NCBI GenBank assembly: GCA_024277475.1
Contig: JAJRVC010000006.1
Coordinates: 1-28,651, forward strand
DNA length: 28,651 bases
Source of the DNA: Deltaproteobacteria bacterium
GTDB taxonomy: Bacteria > Desulfobacterota > Desulfobacteria > Desulfobacterales > JAFDCJ01
Reading direction: 5' to 3'
Both the position numbers and the translations under genes were made by a program. Below the pieces are notes generated by a model. It was given only the letters and a program-made list of their open reading frames with translations, was not told the origin of the DNA and did not search any database. Position 1 is the stretch's first letter; the number at the start of each line of letters is the position of its first letter. This document shows positions 1 through 8,133 of this stretch, in pieces.

Positions 1-2
1 AG

Positions 3-86
3 GGATTTACACTGATTGCCATCAGTACCGATGGGTTGTATATGGCGCTGGGAGCAAAAGAAACGCTGAATTCCCTGAAACGTTAA
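3..86 (+). CDS. 3' end of a truncated gene, product uncertain
   Basis: Frame 3 is open from the window edge to a TAA at 84-86, giving 27 residues that begin GFTLIAISTDGLYMALGAKE and end in LKR. The piece reads like a natural protein end: a buried strand (FTLIAIS), then TDG and an amphipathic helix. The 'I..STDGLYMALGAKE' pattern recalls the last strand and helix of HpcH/HpaI-type aldolase barrels, but the fragment is too short to decide. The start lies outside the window. The stop codon sits inside a 16-bp tandem duplication, which leaves the protein end unchanged because the first copy already carries the stop. Confidence 0.4.
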   Translation, partial: GFTLIAISTDGLYMALGAKETLNSLKR

Positions 87-110
87 TTCGATGAAACGTT
101 AATTCGATGA
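76..110. repeat. 16-bp tandem duplication across a stop codon
   Basis: The unit TGAAACGTTAATTCGA occurs twice head to tail (76-91 and 92-107) and a third copy begins at 108. It overlaps the TAA of the partial gene at 3-86. It is probably a simple slippage duplication. Confidence 0.8.
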
Positions 111-194
111 GGACTTCATAGGCTCTTAGTGGCCTTTAGCCAGCAACATGTTGTAAGAAACTTGATGATTTAAACTGTCCGAGGGGGGGGGCAA

Positions 195-398
195 ATGACG
201 AATGAAATTTTTGAGAAAATGAAAAAGGGCGTGTATTATCCCGGAAACCATCTGGGAAAAAAACAGAAATTAAGGGATCTGGTTGAAAAAGGTTATCTTC
301 ACCGTATGGACGGCTCCTTTCTTTGCGGACCGGACAGTGAACCAAATTACCGCCTGACAGACAAAGGCCTTCTCCATAAAAGGCAGAATAAAAGTTGA
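195..398 (+). CDS. Small hypothetical protein, 67 aa
   Basis: An ATG at 195 follows a G-rich stretch (181-191) that could serve as the ribosome site, though a run of nine or so G is itself odd. The product is basic and soluble with no signal peptide. Its middle reads LRDLVEKGYLHRMDGSFLCG and its end YRLTDKGLLHK, a pattern seen in winged-helix proteins where 'G.L....Y.LT.KG' forms the wing and last helix. A small wHTH-like fold is therefore possible but unproven. It stands alone between the partial gene and a repeat-filled gap. The overlapping minus-strand frame (136-345) looks like a shadow. I do not recognise the family. Confidence 0.5.
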   Translation: MTNEIFEKMKKGVYYPGNHLGKKQKLRDLVEKGYLHRMDGSFLCGPDSEPNYRLTDKGLLHKRQNKS

Positions 399-512
399 GA
401 GGTGTCGGGTTTCAGGTGTCAACCCCGTCGCTGGCCTGAAAACCGGCCAGTTTAATCGTAGAAGAAACTTTGGTTTTTGCTATTTTCATATGACGGGCTA
501 ACTTAAAAAAAT

Positions 513-824
513 GAACGTCGAACATCGAACATTGAACGTCGAATAATGTATTCTGTCTATTTAAAAAAAGACAGAGCAACCTGTCGGGTCGTAGCCGAAG
601 GCGAAGCCTGAAGTGATTCAATTCTTCGAAATTCAGCGGTTCGCTTGTTTTAAAATAGATAAAGCGTAGCGTCATCAATATTGACAAACTCGTAAAAAGT
701 CAAAATTCTCAAATTTTTATCTAATAACTTATTGAAATTTTTAAATATAAAATTCTATTTTTGTGGTTTTTGTGCCTTTTTGCGGCCACATCAATATTCG
801 ACGTTGGACGTTCGATGTTCAATC
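513..824. repeat. Inverted repeat pair (GAACGTCGAA-type arms)
   Basis: The left arm (513-544) is built of GAACGTCGAACATCGAAC-like words. The right arm (795-824) is close to its reverse complement, beginning TATTCGACGTTGGACGTTCG. The arms are about 30 bp and enclose about 250 bp that include the 681-791 repeat copy. This may be a small non-coding, MITE-like element or two independent word-repeats facing each other. No transposase is seen. Confidence 0.55.
681..791 (+). repeat. Dispersed AT-rich repeat, copy A
   Basis: The stretch from TTGACAAACTCGTAAAAAGT to TGTGCCTTTTTGCGGCCACA matches, in opposite orientation, the segment at 18151-18222. The two outer blocks align closely. Copy A carries about 36 extra bases in the middle (about 720-757). 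It is non-coding. Confidence 0.75.
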
Positions 825-920
825 AATTCGCTGTTAAAGATTCAGGGGTTCAGGCCAGCGGCGGTGCTGAACCATTGAACCCCTATCCGTGTTACTGTTA
901 CTTCGACAAATCCGTTTTAC

Positions 921-1634
921 TTACTCCGTCTGGGAGGTCTGTCCCTTATTTTTTTGCGGGGAGTTGTCGCGATCGGACCCCATCATTCCGGGTCCCTTGC
1001 CATATCCAGGACCCATGCCGTATCCGCCGCGCTGCATCATCTGCGGTCCCCTACCGTAACCACCATAGGGGCAATTGTTGGGACCCCAGTTGCCGTCTCC
1101 TCCCGATCCCATCATTCCAGGTCCCATGCCGTATCCGCCGCGAGATCCCATCATTCCGCCATGCATCATTCCGGGTCCCATAGGACCGCGGCCCAGGCCC
1201 AAAAACCCCCTGCCGAGATCAGGGTTGATCTTGCGGACTCGCAATATGTGCTCCAGACGCGTTTGAGCCATCTGGGCCTTAAAATCAGAAATTTCTTTCT
1301 GTAAGGCGGCGGCGGCGGTAGCATCCGGATTCTCTTTGGCCACTTCGCTCGCCAATTCGAGCCGTTTTTGATAAATTTTTCGTCGCAAACCTTTGGTTGC
1401 TTCGAAAAATACGGTACGCTCCGCATCCAATTTTTTGATTTCATCTTCACTCAAGTTGTCTAAGGCGCCGCATCCGGAACCGGCATAGCCGCTGTGATGC
1501 ATCCCCTGTCCTTGATACATCCCGCGACCAGGACTGTATCCCATTCCACTGTCGGCAGATACATAGATTCCTGAAAACAAAATCGCAATTGCGGCTATCA
1601 GCATAATTTTTAATTTCCTGTAATTTTTGTTCAT
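921..1634 (-). CDS. ZraP/Spy-like periplasmic protein with Met/Gly-rich tail
   Basis: A 237-aa protein with an N-terminal signal peptide (basic MNKNYRKLK, then a hydrophobic stretch, cleavage likely after YVSADS). A helical central part (about residues 60-135: LSEDEIKKLDAERTVFFEAT and after) matches the helical hairpin of the Spy/CpxP/ZraP family of periplasmic chaperones and heavy-metal-responsive proteins. The C-terminal 90 residues are low-complexity repeats of GGYGMGPG and MMGS with scattered His, plausible for soft-metal or zinc binding. The N-terminal region after the signal is similarly rich in Met, Gly and His (MGYSPGRGMYQGQGMHHSG). The start is supported by AAGGAGA just upstream on the minus strand. 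It stands alone. Metal choice (Zn, Cu, Ni) cannot be told from the sequence. Confidence 0.8.
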   Translation of the reverse strand: MNKNYRKLKIMLIAAIAILFSGIYVSADSGMGYSPGRGMYQGQGMHHSGYAGSGCGALDNLSEDEIKKLDAERTVFFEATKGLRRKIYQKRLELASEVAKENPDATAAAALQKEISDFKAQMAQTRLEHILRVRKINPDLGRGFLGLGRGPMGPGMMHGGMMGSRGGYGMGPGMMGSGGDGNWGPNNCPYGGYGRGPQMMQRGGYGMGPGYGKGPGMMGSDRDNSPQKNKGQTSQTE

Positions 1635-2244
1635 GTTCCGTCTCCTTTGGTTAAAATTAGGGTCTTAATTGTGAATTCATTTTGCCAAATAATTGCCAAT
1701 TGGGTTCCAAATTTTAGATCAGGCCTGACCAAGCTGCCACTTTTCTCGTAAATACGCATCTCAGATGCAGTCCAGAGGCGAGAATGGAACCTTGAACCCG
1801 TGAATGCCTACGCACGATTTATGGTTTTGTAATTAATCTTTACAAGGTGCATGCCAATGCTGCTGCAGTAAATCTATTTTTGAGCTAACAATTTGATAAC
1901 ATAGGATAAATTATTTCAAATAGTGTATTAAGATCAGTGAACCAACTATAAAACCGGTCTTTGCAGAACAACAAGTGTGTAAAAAATATCCAGAATTGGA
2001 TTTTATAGGTCACAATCCGGGTAAATATTATCCAATTGGGACGAAACCCGAAGTTTTACATTTAATATCGCATCTTTGTTTTGTACGCTGTGGATTTGGT
2101 AATTGGACATTGCTTGCTAAAGGGGGATATTTTCGTGGGCCTAAACGATAAGCGCAAAGACCGCGAAGTGGATACACTGCATTTGTTATCCGGTTTTTCC
2201 AGGTTTGGTTGACTGAATCTTTCGGTTCGGATATATGACTTTAC
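1635..2244. other. Long intergenic region upstream of the ABC operon
   Basis: About 610 bp with no convincing gene between divergent genes. It must hold promoters for the ZraP-like gene (minus) and probably the ABC importer (plus), but I could not fix either. A GGAACCTTGAACC repeat word lies near 1788. A 25-codon frame starts at GTG 2135 after AAAGGGGG and reads VGLNDKRKDREVDTLHLLSG. It resembles the first residues of PilZ-type proteins and might be a gene remnant, at very low confidence. I looked for a thiamine riboswitch because the downstream binding protein is THI5-like and saw none. Confidence 0.6.
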
Positions 2245-2937
2245 ATGCTGCTCGAATTTAAAGATATCAACTACAAGTATCCCGGCTCCACCAAAGAAGT
2301 ATTTAAAAACCTGACCTGTGCTGTGACCTCGTCCGGTTTCCACGCGCTGTTCGGCCCCTCGGGTGTCGGCAAAACAACCCTGGCAAAAATGATGACCGGT
2401 GAAATTGGAGGATTTTCAGGAGAAATTTCAGCTCGGCAGATACACCACATCCTGTATGCATATAACCTGGAACGGCTGCCGGGCTGGACCAGTGTGCAGG
2501 AACATCTAACAGCCACCACCCCGGATTCCAACAAAGGAAAAATTGACGAACTGGTGACGGCTTTCGGCCTTGAGGCCTGCCTGCATTCACGCTTTGCGCA
2601 GCTTTCTCTGGGGCAGCAGAATCGTACTAACCTGGCACGCTATCTGTTACAGGATTTTGATTTTTTGATCATGGATGAAAGTCTGGCCAACGTGGATGAA
2701 GTCACCAAAGAAAAAATTATTCTCAAGATGAAAACAATGTTTCCCCATCGCTGCTTTCTCTATATTTCCCATAATGTGGTGGAGGTGGCTAAATTCTGCA
2801 AACAGATTCTGATTCTTCGCAGCCTTCATAAAACGCCTCAAACCGTATCGATCCGGGGGCTGGACTACTCCAACGGTATGCCACCGGCCAATAAAGACCT
2901 TGAGCACACAATGCTGGAGATCGTAAATGCTTTATAG
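2245..2937 (+). CDS. ABC importer ATPase (SsuB/TauB/ThiZ-like)
   Basis: The 230-aa nucleotide-binding subunit of an ABC uptake system; it hydrolyses ATP at the inner face of the membrane to drive the permease encoded next. Visible motifs: Walker A GPSGVGKTT (residues 37-45), a signature region LSLGQQNRTNLARYLL that has LSLGQ rather than LSGGQ, Walker B FLIMDES followed by a D-loop (LANVDE), and the switch His in YISHN. The length is slightly short for the family (about 250). The ATG at 2245 has only a weak ribosome site, but the N-terminus aligns with the family. The 3' end overlaps the permease by 11 bp, indicating translational coupling. The substrate is unknown; the binding protein suggests a nitrate, sulfonate, taurine or pyrimidine-precursor type ligand. 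Confidence 0.88.
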   Translation: MLLEFKDINYKYPGSTKEVFKNLTCAVTSSGFHALFGPSGVGKTTLAKMMTGEIGGFSGEISARQIHHILYAYNLERLPGWTSVQEHLTATTPDSNKGKIDELVTAFGLEACLHSRFAQLSLGQQNRTNLARYLLQDFDFLIMDESLANVDEVTKEKIILKMKTMFPHRCFLYISHNVVEVAKFCKQILILRSLHKTPQTVSIRGLDYSNGMPPANKDLEHTMLEIVNAL

Positions 2938-3676
2938 ACGCATTTATCAATTCTTTATTATTTATTTGATCGGCATATCCATTCTATTTATGATCAAGTA
3001 TGCCCTGAAACTTTCCGACTATGTCATTCCCAGTCCACTGGAAATCTGGCAGACCGGGCAAAGTGTTTTTATCAGATATTTTTTCAATGTAATCGATACG
3101 CTGTCGGTTGCCATTCTCGGTCATATCCTGTCGATTTGTCTGGCAACCGTTGTTGGAATCATCGGACGTCTGACCCTCTGGTTCGGCTCCTTTATCAGGG
3201 TGGCCGCTTACAACATTCAAGCTTATCCCATCGTAGCGGTAGCACCTATTATCTTTATCCTTCTGGGAGACGGACTCTCTTCCCGGCTATTGATCACGGC
3301 CATGATTTGCTATTTTCCCCTGCTGCTTTCATTTATCGGTATTTTATCCGAACCCGTGTCCGAGATCGAACATTTTTATGAGGCCACCTTGAGAATGAAC
3401 TGGCGTCTGCAGGTCAAAATTCGTGCGTTTGAGAACATCAATAAAATCGCCACCGTCATAGTGGGAAGCGGTACTCTGGCAATGGTGGGAACCATTGTGT
3501 CCGAATTTATCGCGGCCAATGCCGGCATCGGCCACAGTATCCGCATAGCCCTCTACCAGAGTGATCTGGCAAAAGTCTTGGTGGCACTGTTTTTGATAGG
3601 TATATGCACATCATTGTATCTGGTGTGCCTGGAATGGCTGGGGTTTGTTGTGCAAAGACGGCTGCAAAGTAGTTAG
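2927..3676 (+). CDS. ABC importer permease (SsuC/TauC-like)
   Basis: A 249-aa integral membrane subunit of the binding-protein-dependent transport family. About six hydrophobic segments are visible, the first at residues 8-27 (FFIIYLIGISILFMIKYAL). The cytoplasmic coupling loop (EAA-like) is EATLRMNWRLQVKIRAFENI around residues 150-170, followed by the conserved pattern of Gly and small residues (VIVGSGTLAMVGTIVSEFIA) and a GIGHSI motif typical of the SsuC/TauC/ThiX group. The gene starts within the end of the ATPase gene. A 161-bp gap with a palindromic repeat separates it from the binding-protein gene, but all three genes share strand and function. Confidence 0.88.
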   Translation: MLYRRIYQFFIIYLIGISILFMIKYALKLSDYVIPSPLEIWQTGQSVFIRYFFNVIDTLSVAILGHILSICLATVVGIIGRLTLWFGSFIRVAAYNIQAYPIVAVAPIIFILLGDGLSSRLLITAMICYFPLLLSFIGILSEPVSEIEHFYEATLRMNWRLQVKIRAFENINKIATVIVGSGTLAMVGTIVSEFIAANAGIGHSIRIALYQSDLAKVLVALFLIGICTSLYLVCLEWLGFVVQRRLQSS

Positions 3677-3730
3677 AGACTTTGTTGTGAATTCTTGGCC
3701 TTACAAGGCGGCTCTACAACACTTTATGAG

Positions 3731-3816
3731 AAAATTTTTTTATCACGAAAGTACGAAAACACGAAAAAGAAATGAAAATTTCGTCCTTTCCAAATTTTGT
3801 GTTTTCGTGGTTAATC
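3731..3816. repeat. Diverged copy of the CACGAAA palindromic element
   Basis: An AT-rich inverted repeat: the left arm TATCACGAAAGTACGAAAAC pairs loosely with a right arm ending TTTTCGTGGTTAAT. It shares the CACGAAA / TTTCGTG theme with the two 167-bp elements at 4872-5038 and 11343-11509 but lacks their flanks. It lies between permease and binding-protein genes. A transcribed copy could fold into a long hairpin and lower or stabilise the upstream mRNA. Confidence 0.65.
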
Positions 3817-3837
3817 ATTAAAAAAGGATGGTCTATT

Positions 3838-4836
3838 ATGAGACAACGACTCCGAACAAACTTTTTTCTGATATCGGTAATGCTTTTTTTTCTTTTTTTC
3901 ACCGCCTGCAGCGAAAAAAAGCAACCCCTGGAGGAAGTGAGTTATCGGCTCAAATGGTTGTTCAACATCAGTGTTGTCGGTGACCTGTGGGCGGATGCCC
4001 AGGGTAACTTTGAACGAAACGGTTTGAAGGTGACCGTGAAACCGGGCGGACCCGAAAAGGACGCCATCAAAGAGCTGGAAATCGGTCATGTCCAGTTTGG
4101 TGTGGCTTCGGCGGATCAGGTTATTCGGGCGGTCTCCAAAGGATCGCCGATTGTGGTGCTGGCCCAGCTCTTTCAGGTCAACCCCCTGCACTGGATCTAT
4201 CGACCGGACAAGACCCCCCTGAAAACGCCCCAGGATCTCAAAGGCAAGATCATCGGAATCACATATGGCGGCAACGATGAAACCATCATGCGCGCCCTGC
4301 TGGCCAAATACAATATTAAGGAAGACGAGGTGGAGCTCTTCAGTGTCCGTTACGATTACACCCCGTTTTACCAGGGGAAAGTTGATCTGTGGCCTCTTTA
4401 CCGCAATGCGCAGGCACCCATTATCGGTGAAAAGCTGCGTAAAGCAGGGGAAAAATTTGACCTCTTGAGTCCAGGCAAGTTGGGTATTCGTTTTGTCGCC
4501 AATTCCGTCGTGACGACCGAAAAAATGGTGGCGGAACACCCGGAGACCGTGAAGCGATTCAAGAAAGCGCTTTTGCAGGCCTGGCGTGAGGCTTTGGATC
4601 CGAAAAATAAGGACAAGGCCATTGAAACCGTTTTGAAATACAACCCGGAAACGCCGCAAGAAATTGTGAGAAAACAGCTGCCCGCTACCCGCATACTTAT
4701 GCTGCCGGAGCCGGATTTTGAATTTGGGAAAATTGATGTGGCTGCCTGGAAGCAGACCGAACAAATCATGCTGGCACAAAAATTGATTGCCAAGCCCGTT
4801 CACATAGAAAACAGATTGAATCCGATTATTGAATAA
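3838..4836 (+). CDS. ABC importer substrate-binding lipoprotein (NMT1/SsuA-like)
   Basis: About 332 aa from the ATG at 3838, chosen over an in-frame ATG at 3772 because AAAAAGGATG lies just upstream and a proper lipoprotein signal follows (MRQRLRTNFFLISVMLFFLF, lipobox FTAC, lipidated Cys then SEKK). The earlier start would add 22 residues translated from repeat sequence. The mature protein has the two-lobe pattern of the NMT1/THI5-like family: VSYRLKWLFN, then DAQGNFERNGLKVTVKPGG, a VQFGVASADQV ligand-loop region, and DLKGKIIGITYGG. Such proteins bind small sulfonates, nitrate, aromatic or pyrimidine-precursor ligands; the ligand here cannot be named. It completes the importer encoded by the two genes upstream. 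Confidence 0.87.
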   Translation: MRQRLRTNFFLISVMLFFLFFTACSEKKQPLEEVSYRLKWLFNISVVGDLWADAQGNFERNGLKVTVKPGGPEKDAIKELEIGHVQFGVASADQVIRAVSKGSPIVVLAQLFQVNPLHWIYRPDKTPLKTPQDLKGKIIGITYGGNDETIMRALLAKYNIKEDEVELFSVRYDYTPFYQGKVDLWPLYRNAQAPIIGEKLRKAGEKFDLLSPGKLGIRFVANSVVTTEKMVAEHPETVKRFKKALLQAWREALDPKNKDKAIETVLKYNPETPQEIVRKQLPATRILMLPEPDFEFGKIDVAAWKQTEQIMLAQKLIAKPVHIENRLNPIIE

Positions 4837-5198
4837 GTTGAAAGTATAAGAATATCTATTGTTTACAGATATCGTTGGACAGTTTGCTGGTTGATTAGGC
4901 CCCTAATTGTTAATTTTTTGCATTTTATGTCAAAACTATTTTTCATCACAAAAACACGAAAGCTGGAAAGCACGAAATTTAGGTCATATTTTTTTCGAGT
5001 TTTCGTCATTTCGTGCTTTCGTGATTAATTTTTTCTGTGTGGCTCCGGCTCGCCCAGGTTAGGTAAATTATAGTCATAATTTTAGAATATTACGATTGTT
5101 GAAACTTGAAGTGTCCAATTTCCCCGCACAATTTATGAAACGGGGTACTATTCCTAAAAAACAGCTTCTCATGCGCATTTGAAACCAGGAGAATTGCC
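4837..5198. other. Intergenic region with palindromic element
   Basis: About 360 bp without genes. A short inverted repeat (ATATCT...AGATAT near 4853-4872) follows the binding-protein gene but lacks a T-tract, so it is a poor terminator candidate. The 167-bp element at 4872-5038 fills the middle. The last 150 bp should carry the promoter of the metal-transport cluster. The 12-mer GAAGTGTCCAAT at 5108-5119 recurs at 11513-11524 beside the other element copy. Confidence 0.65.
4872..5038 (+). repeat. 167-bp palindromic (MITE-like) element, copy 1
   Basis: Nearly identical over its full 167 bp to 11343-11509. The left part begins TCGTTGGACAGTTTGCTGG and runs through CCCCTAATTGTTAATTTTTT. The right part is a long inverted repeat with ATCAC.AAAACACGAAAGC pairing with GCTTTCGTGAT. 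No coding capacity and no obvious target-site duplication. It looks like a non-autonomous mobile or extragenic palindromic element. Confidence 0.85.
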
Positions 5199-5624
5199 AT
5201 GACCGATGCCAAGTTTGAAAAAGTCTCGCCCACCGACAAACCCCTGTATGGTCCACGCAAATTGCTGCTGTGTGGTTTTTCTCAAAGCGTCCAGCCAAAT
5301 TTTTATAAGCTTTTGGAATTAATAGGTTTGTCTGAAATACCCAAAGTCTGGGTAACGGAAGAGCAGGCGGATATTCAGGTCTGCGAACTTTTGAAACTTG
5401 AGGATAGTTCAGGGTGGGGTGTTTCTTCGGGGCTTCCGCGAGCCATCATTATGGCCGGAATCACCCAAAATGAAATGCACGGACTGATGACCGGCTGCCG
5501 TAAATCGAAGATGAAACAGACACTATGGGCCACCTTGACGCCTACCTCGGAAACCTGGACCCTTCAAAGTTTGTTGAATGAGCTGGCAGCCGAACATGCA
5601 GCAATGCAACAACGAAATCTGTGA
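5199..5624 (+). CDS. DUF3783 domain protein
   Basis: A 141-aa soluble protein with a good ribosome site (CCAGGAGAATTGCC before ATG). The N-terminal half has a Rossmann-like start (PRKLLLCGFSQSVQPNFYKL) and the C-terminal half carries the DUF3783 signature, a strand plus TPTSETWTLQSLLNELAAEH (about residues 112-132). Members of this family are small proteins of unknown function. Its stop overlaps the FetA-like start (TGATG), so it is translationally coupled to the fetAB genes. That context suggests a link to metal homeostasis, perhaps as a regulatory partner, but the sequence gives no mechanism. Confidence 0.72.
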   Translation: MTDAKFEKVSPTDKPLYGPRKLLLCGFSQSVQPNFYKLLELIGLSEIPKVWVTEEQADIQVCELLKLEDSSGWGVSSGLPRAIIMAGITQNEMHGLMTGCRKSKMKQTLWATLTPTSETWTLQSLLNELAAEHAAMQQRNL

Positions 5625-6302
5625 TGAAGAAAGACACACCGATCATTGAATTTTCGGAAGTAACCTTTTCTTTTTCAGATACAAAGGTTCTTTTTGAAAA
5701 TCTTTCACTGAAATTAAACGCCGGAAACTTTTATCTGATCCAGGGACCATCCGGATCGGGGAAATCGACTTTTTTGCGTTTAGTTAACCGCCTGGAAGAG
5801 GCTTCGCAAGGCACTGTTCTATTCAACGGTAAACCGCTGGCATCGTACAACCCCCCCTGTGCTGCGGCGATCGATCCTGTATATTCAACAGACACCCACC
5901 GCCCTGGCTGGGACGGTTCGGCAAAACCTGCTGCTATCCTTTACCTTTAAAAACAACCGCGACCAGACTCCTCCGGACGACACCGCGCTCAAAGCCCAGC
6001 TGAAAAATTTTCTTTTAACCGATCTCAGCCTGGAAACCAATGCGCAGACACTATCCGTTGGTCAGCTTCAACGCCTGTGCCTTATTCGTGGATTGCTGCT
6101 CGACCCCAAGGTTGTTCTTTTGGATGAACCCGCCAGTGCGCTGGATGAAAAAAGTAGTCGGATTGTTGAGGAAACCGCCGAGTGCCTCTGTGCAAAGGCC
6201 GGTTTAACGGTGCTGATGGTAAGCCATCGAAAGTTCGAGCCGAAGCTGGTAAAATTCAGCTCCCTGCAAATCGCCAACGGCCGGGTGGAGGCCTATAAAT
6301 GA
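5624..6302 (+). pseudogene. fetA: FetA-like ABC ATPase, frameshifted at a C7 tract
   Basis: The ATPase partner of the FetB permease that follows. The first part (5624-about 5853) has strand FSEVTFSFSD and Walker A QGPSGSGKST. The second part, in another frame, has the Q-loop LRRSILYIQQTPTALAGTV, signature LSVGQLQRLCLIRGLL, Walker B VVLLDEP, D-loop SALDE and switch MVSHR. The two join exactly if one C is removed from the seven-C run at 5851-5857, restoring NPPVLRRSILYIQQTP, the usual FetA arrangement. The original frame otherwise ends at 5950. All motifs are intact apart from this one base, so the cause may be a sequencing/assembly error, a fresh mutation, or slippage at the homopolymer. Start: ATG 5624 overlaps the upstream stop (TGATG). 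The 3' end overlaps fetB (ATGA). Confidence 0.85.
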
Positions 6303-7093
6303 CACCGGAGATCGCTTCCATCGGCATTGGGCAATTGGCTATCGGGCTCGTATTCATTCTGGCCGCAGGTATAACATCCCTGTATCATGCCCTCAAACTG
6401 GAACGGGATTTGCTGGTAGGCACAATCCGCACATTTGTGCAACTGGTATTGCTCGGGTACATCCTGAAGTTTATTTTCAATATTGATAGTGCCGTACTGG
6501 TTCTGGCGGTATTCAGCTTCATGATTTTTTTTGCCGCCTGGGAAATTCGCAATCGGATCAAAGAAAAGCAGGTTTCCTTTTTTTGGCCGTTGTTCGCTTC
6601 CATGGCGATCAGCTATCTTATCGTTTCCTACCTGGTGACGGCTGTGCTGATAAATGTGGAACCCTGGTGGAAACCACAGTATTTTATTCCCCTGGGAGGC
6701 ATGGTGATCGGTAATTCGATGAACGCCATCGCCATTGCGCTGGAACGATTGTTGGGAGAATTGCGCAGTCGCCGGCTTGAAGTGGAGATGATGCTGTGCC
6801 TGGGCGCAGACTATAAGGAGGCCAGCCAGGATATGTTCCGCAACGCCATGCGAGCGGGCATGATCCCGTCCATCAACTCCATGATGGGAGTGGGGGTGGT
6901 GTTTATTCCCGGTATGATGACTGGGCAGATTCTGGCCGGAGCCGATCCACTGCAGGCCATCCGTTATCAGATTGTCGTCATGGTCATGCTGGTGGGCTCG
7001 ACGGCCATCGGGTCCCTGATTGTCGTTTATCTTGTGCGAAAACTCTGCTTCGGCCCGAGCGAGCGCCTGCTGTTGCGGCCACGAAATTTTTGA
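6299..7093 (+). CDS. fetB: FetB-like iron export ABC permease (UPF0014)
   Basis: A 264-aa membrane protein with about seven hydrophobic segments starting at residues 10-30 (GQLAIGLVFILAAGITSLYH). Diagnostic family stretches include RTFVQLVLLGYILKFIF, PLGGMVIGNSMNAIAIALER, EMMLCLGADYKEA and GMIPSINSMMGVGVVFIPGM, then MTGQILAGADPLQAIRYQI. In E. coli the FetAB pair exports iron and helps under oxidative stress, so the same role is likely here, on the cytoplasmic membrane. It begins within the end of the fetA frame (ATGA overlap), so both are co-translated. The upstream frameshift would leave FetB without its ATPase unless corrected. Confidence 0.92.
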   Translation: MTPEIASIGIGQLAIGLVFILAAGITSLYHALKLERDLLVGTIRTFVQLVLLGYILKFIFNIDSAVLVLAVFSFMIFFAAWEIRNRIKEKQVSFFWPLFASMAISYLIVSYLVTAVLINVEPWWKPQYFIPLGGMVIGNSMNAIAIALERLLGELRSRRLEVEMMLCLGADYKEASQDMFRNAMRAGMIPSINSMMGVGVVFIPGMMTGQILAGADPLQAIRYQIVVMVMLVGSTAIGSLIVVYLVRKLCFGPSERLLLRPRNF

Positions 7094-7150
7094 TTTATGG
7101 ATAAACTTTTACGATTTATGTAAAAACCTACCGAAACCGGAGCGATAATT

Positions 7151-7966
7151 ATGTTGATCGGTTTTTTTTCTGGGCTGGATCCTGTTTATCAAGCACTCAT
7201 GGCGACTTTGTTTACCTGGTTGGTGACTGCTTCAGGTGCAGGCCTGGTATTCTTTTTTAAAAGCATCAATCGAAAAACTCTGGATGCTATGCTCGGTTTT
7301 GCTGCCGGTGTGATGATTGCAGCCTCTTACTGGTCTTTACTTGCTCCGGCAATTGAAATGGCTGAAGAATCAAATTTACCTGCCTGGGTTCCCGCAACTT
7401 CAGGATTTTTATTAGGCGGAGCTTTTCTCTGGATTATCGACAAGCTGTTACCTCACTTACACCCTGGATTTCCAAAAGAGGAAGCGGAGGGAATCAGCAC
7501 AAACTGGCAGAGAAGCATCCTGCTGGTATTGGCAATTACGATTCACAATATACCGGAAGGGCTGGCAGTCGGTGTGGCATTTGGCGCTTTAGCCGCTGAT
7601 TTACCGTCAGCGACATTGGGCGGTGCCATCGCACTGGCTATGGGAATCGGCATCCAGAATTTTCCCGAAGGCGCTGCAGTTTCAGTTCCGCTGCGCCGGG
7701 AAGGTCTTTCGAGGTTAAGAAGTTTTTGGTATGGACAGTTATCCGGAGCTGTCGAACCGATAGCAGGTGTTTTTGGAGCGGTTGCCGTTATATATATGCG
7801 GCCGATTCTTCCATACGCCCTTGCATTTGCAGCCGGGGCGATGATTTATGTTGTAGTTGAAGAGCTGATTCCGGAATCCCAGCTTCAAAAACATACGGAT
7901 GTCGCAACCATTGGAGCGATGTTGGGCTTTGCCGTCATGATGACGTTGGATGTTGCTTTAGGATAG
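7151..7966 (+). CDS. ZIP family divalent metal transporter (GufA-like)
   Basis: A 271-aa, eight-segment membrane protein. The metal-site helices are plain: [18 protein letters not shown] (TM4) and [17 protein letters not shown] (TM5), with E and H ligands; a further helix pair near the C-terminus contains [11 protein letters not shown]. The loop between TM3 and TM4 has LLPHLHPGF, a short His loop usual in ZIP carriers. These proteins move zinc, iron or other divalent ions toward the cytosol. A weak ribosome site (CCGGAGCG) precedes ATG at 7151. It lies 57 bp after fetB on the same strand and probably belongs to the same metal-handling transcription unit, pairing an exporter with an importer. 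Confidence 0.9.
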   Translation: MLIGFFSGLDPVYQALMATLFTWLVTASGAGLVFFFKSINRKTLDAMLGFAAGVMIAASYWSLLAPAIEMAEESNLPAWVPATSGFLLGGAFLWIIDKLLPHLHPGFPKEEAEGISTNWQRSILLVLAITIHNIPEGLAVGVAFGALAADLPSATLGGAIALAMGIGIQNFPEGAAVSVPLRREGLSRLRSFWYGQLSGAVEPIAGVFGAVAVIYMRPILPYALAFAAGAMIYVVVEELIPESQLQKHTDVATIGAMLGFAVMMTLDVALG

Positions 7967-8133
7967 CATTAACCCGTATAACGATAGAGCACATGGATCA
8001 TAATTATTACCATTTTTCATACCCAGTCTTCCAAAATTCCGCTATTCCATCATTACATGTGGCTTACAAAAGAAAACGGCCACAAAAAGAACTATAATTC
8101 AAATAAGTTGTAGAAGTTCCGAGACGTTAAATT

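Larger units (their letters stand above)
399..920. other. Gene-free interval filled with repeats
   Basis: About 520 bp without a credible gene. The open frames here (minus 412-687, plus 761-1183) translate repeat sequence such as FDVQCSMFDVHF and have no supporting ribosome sites. The interval holds an imperfect inverted repeat (513-544 with 795-824), a dispersed AT-rich repeat copy (681-791), and at 841-890 a GGTTCAGG/GAACC-type stretch like those seen near 9840, 10010, 11210 and 13165. Confidence 0.7.

Noticed and set aside
412..687. Minus-strand 91-aa open frame
   Set aside because: It translates the GAACGTCGAA word repeat (FDVQCSMFDVHF), has no ribosome site and shows no natural protein pattern.
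761..1304. Plus-strand frames over the ZraP-like gene
   Set aside because: These are antisense to the Met/Gly repeat region of a well-supported minus-strand gene; the Pro/His/Ser-rich products are shadows.
3811..4803. Minus-strand 330-aa frame
   Set aside because: Antisense of the substrate-binding lipoprotein, which has a ribosome site, a lipobox and family motifs.
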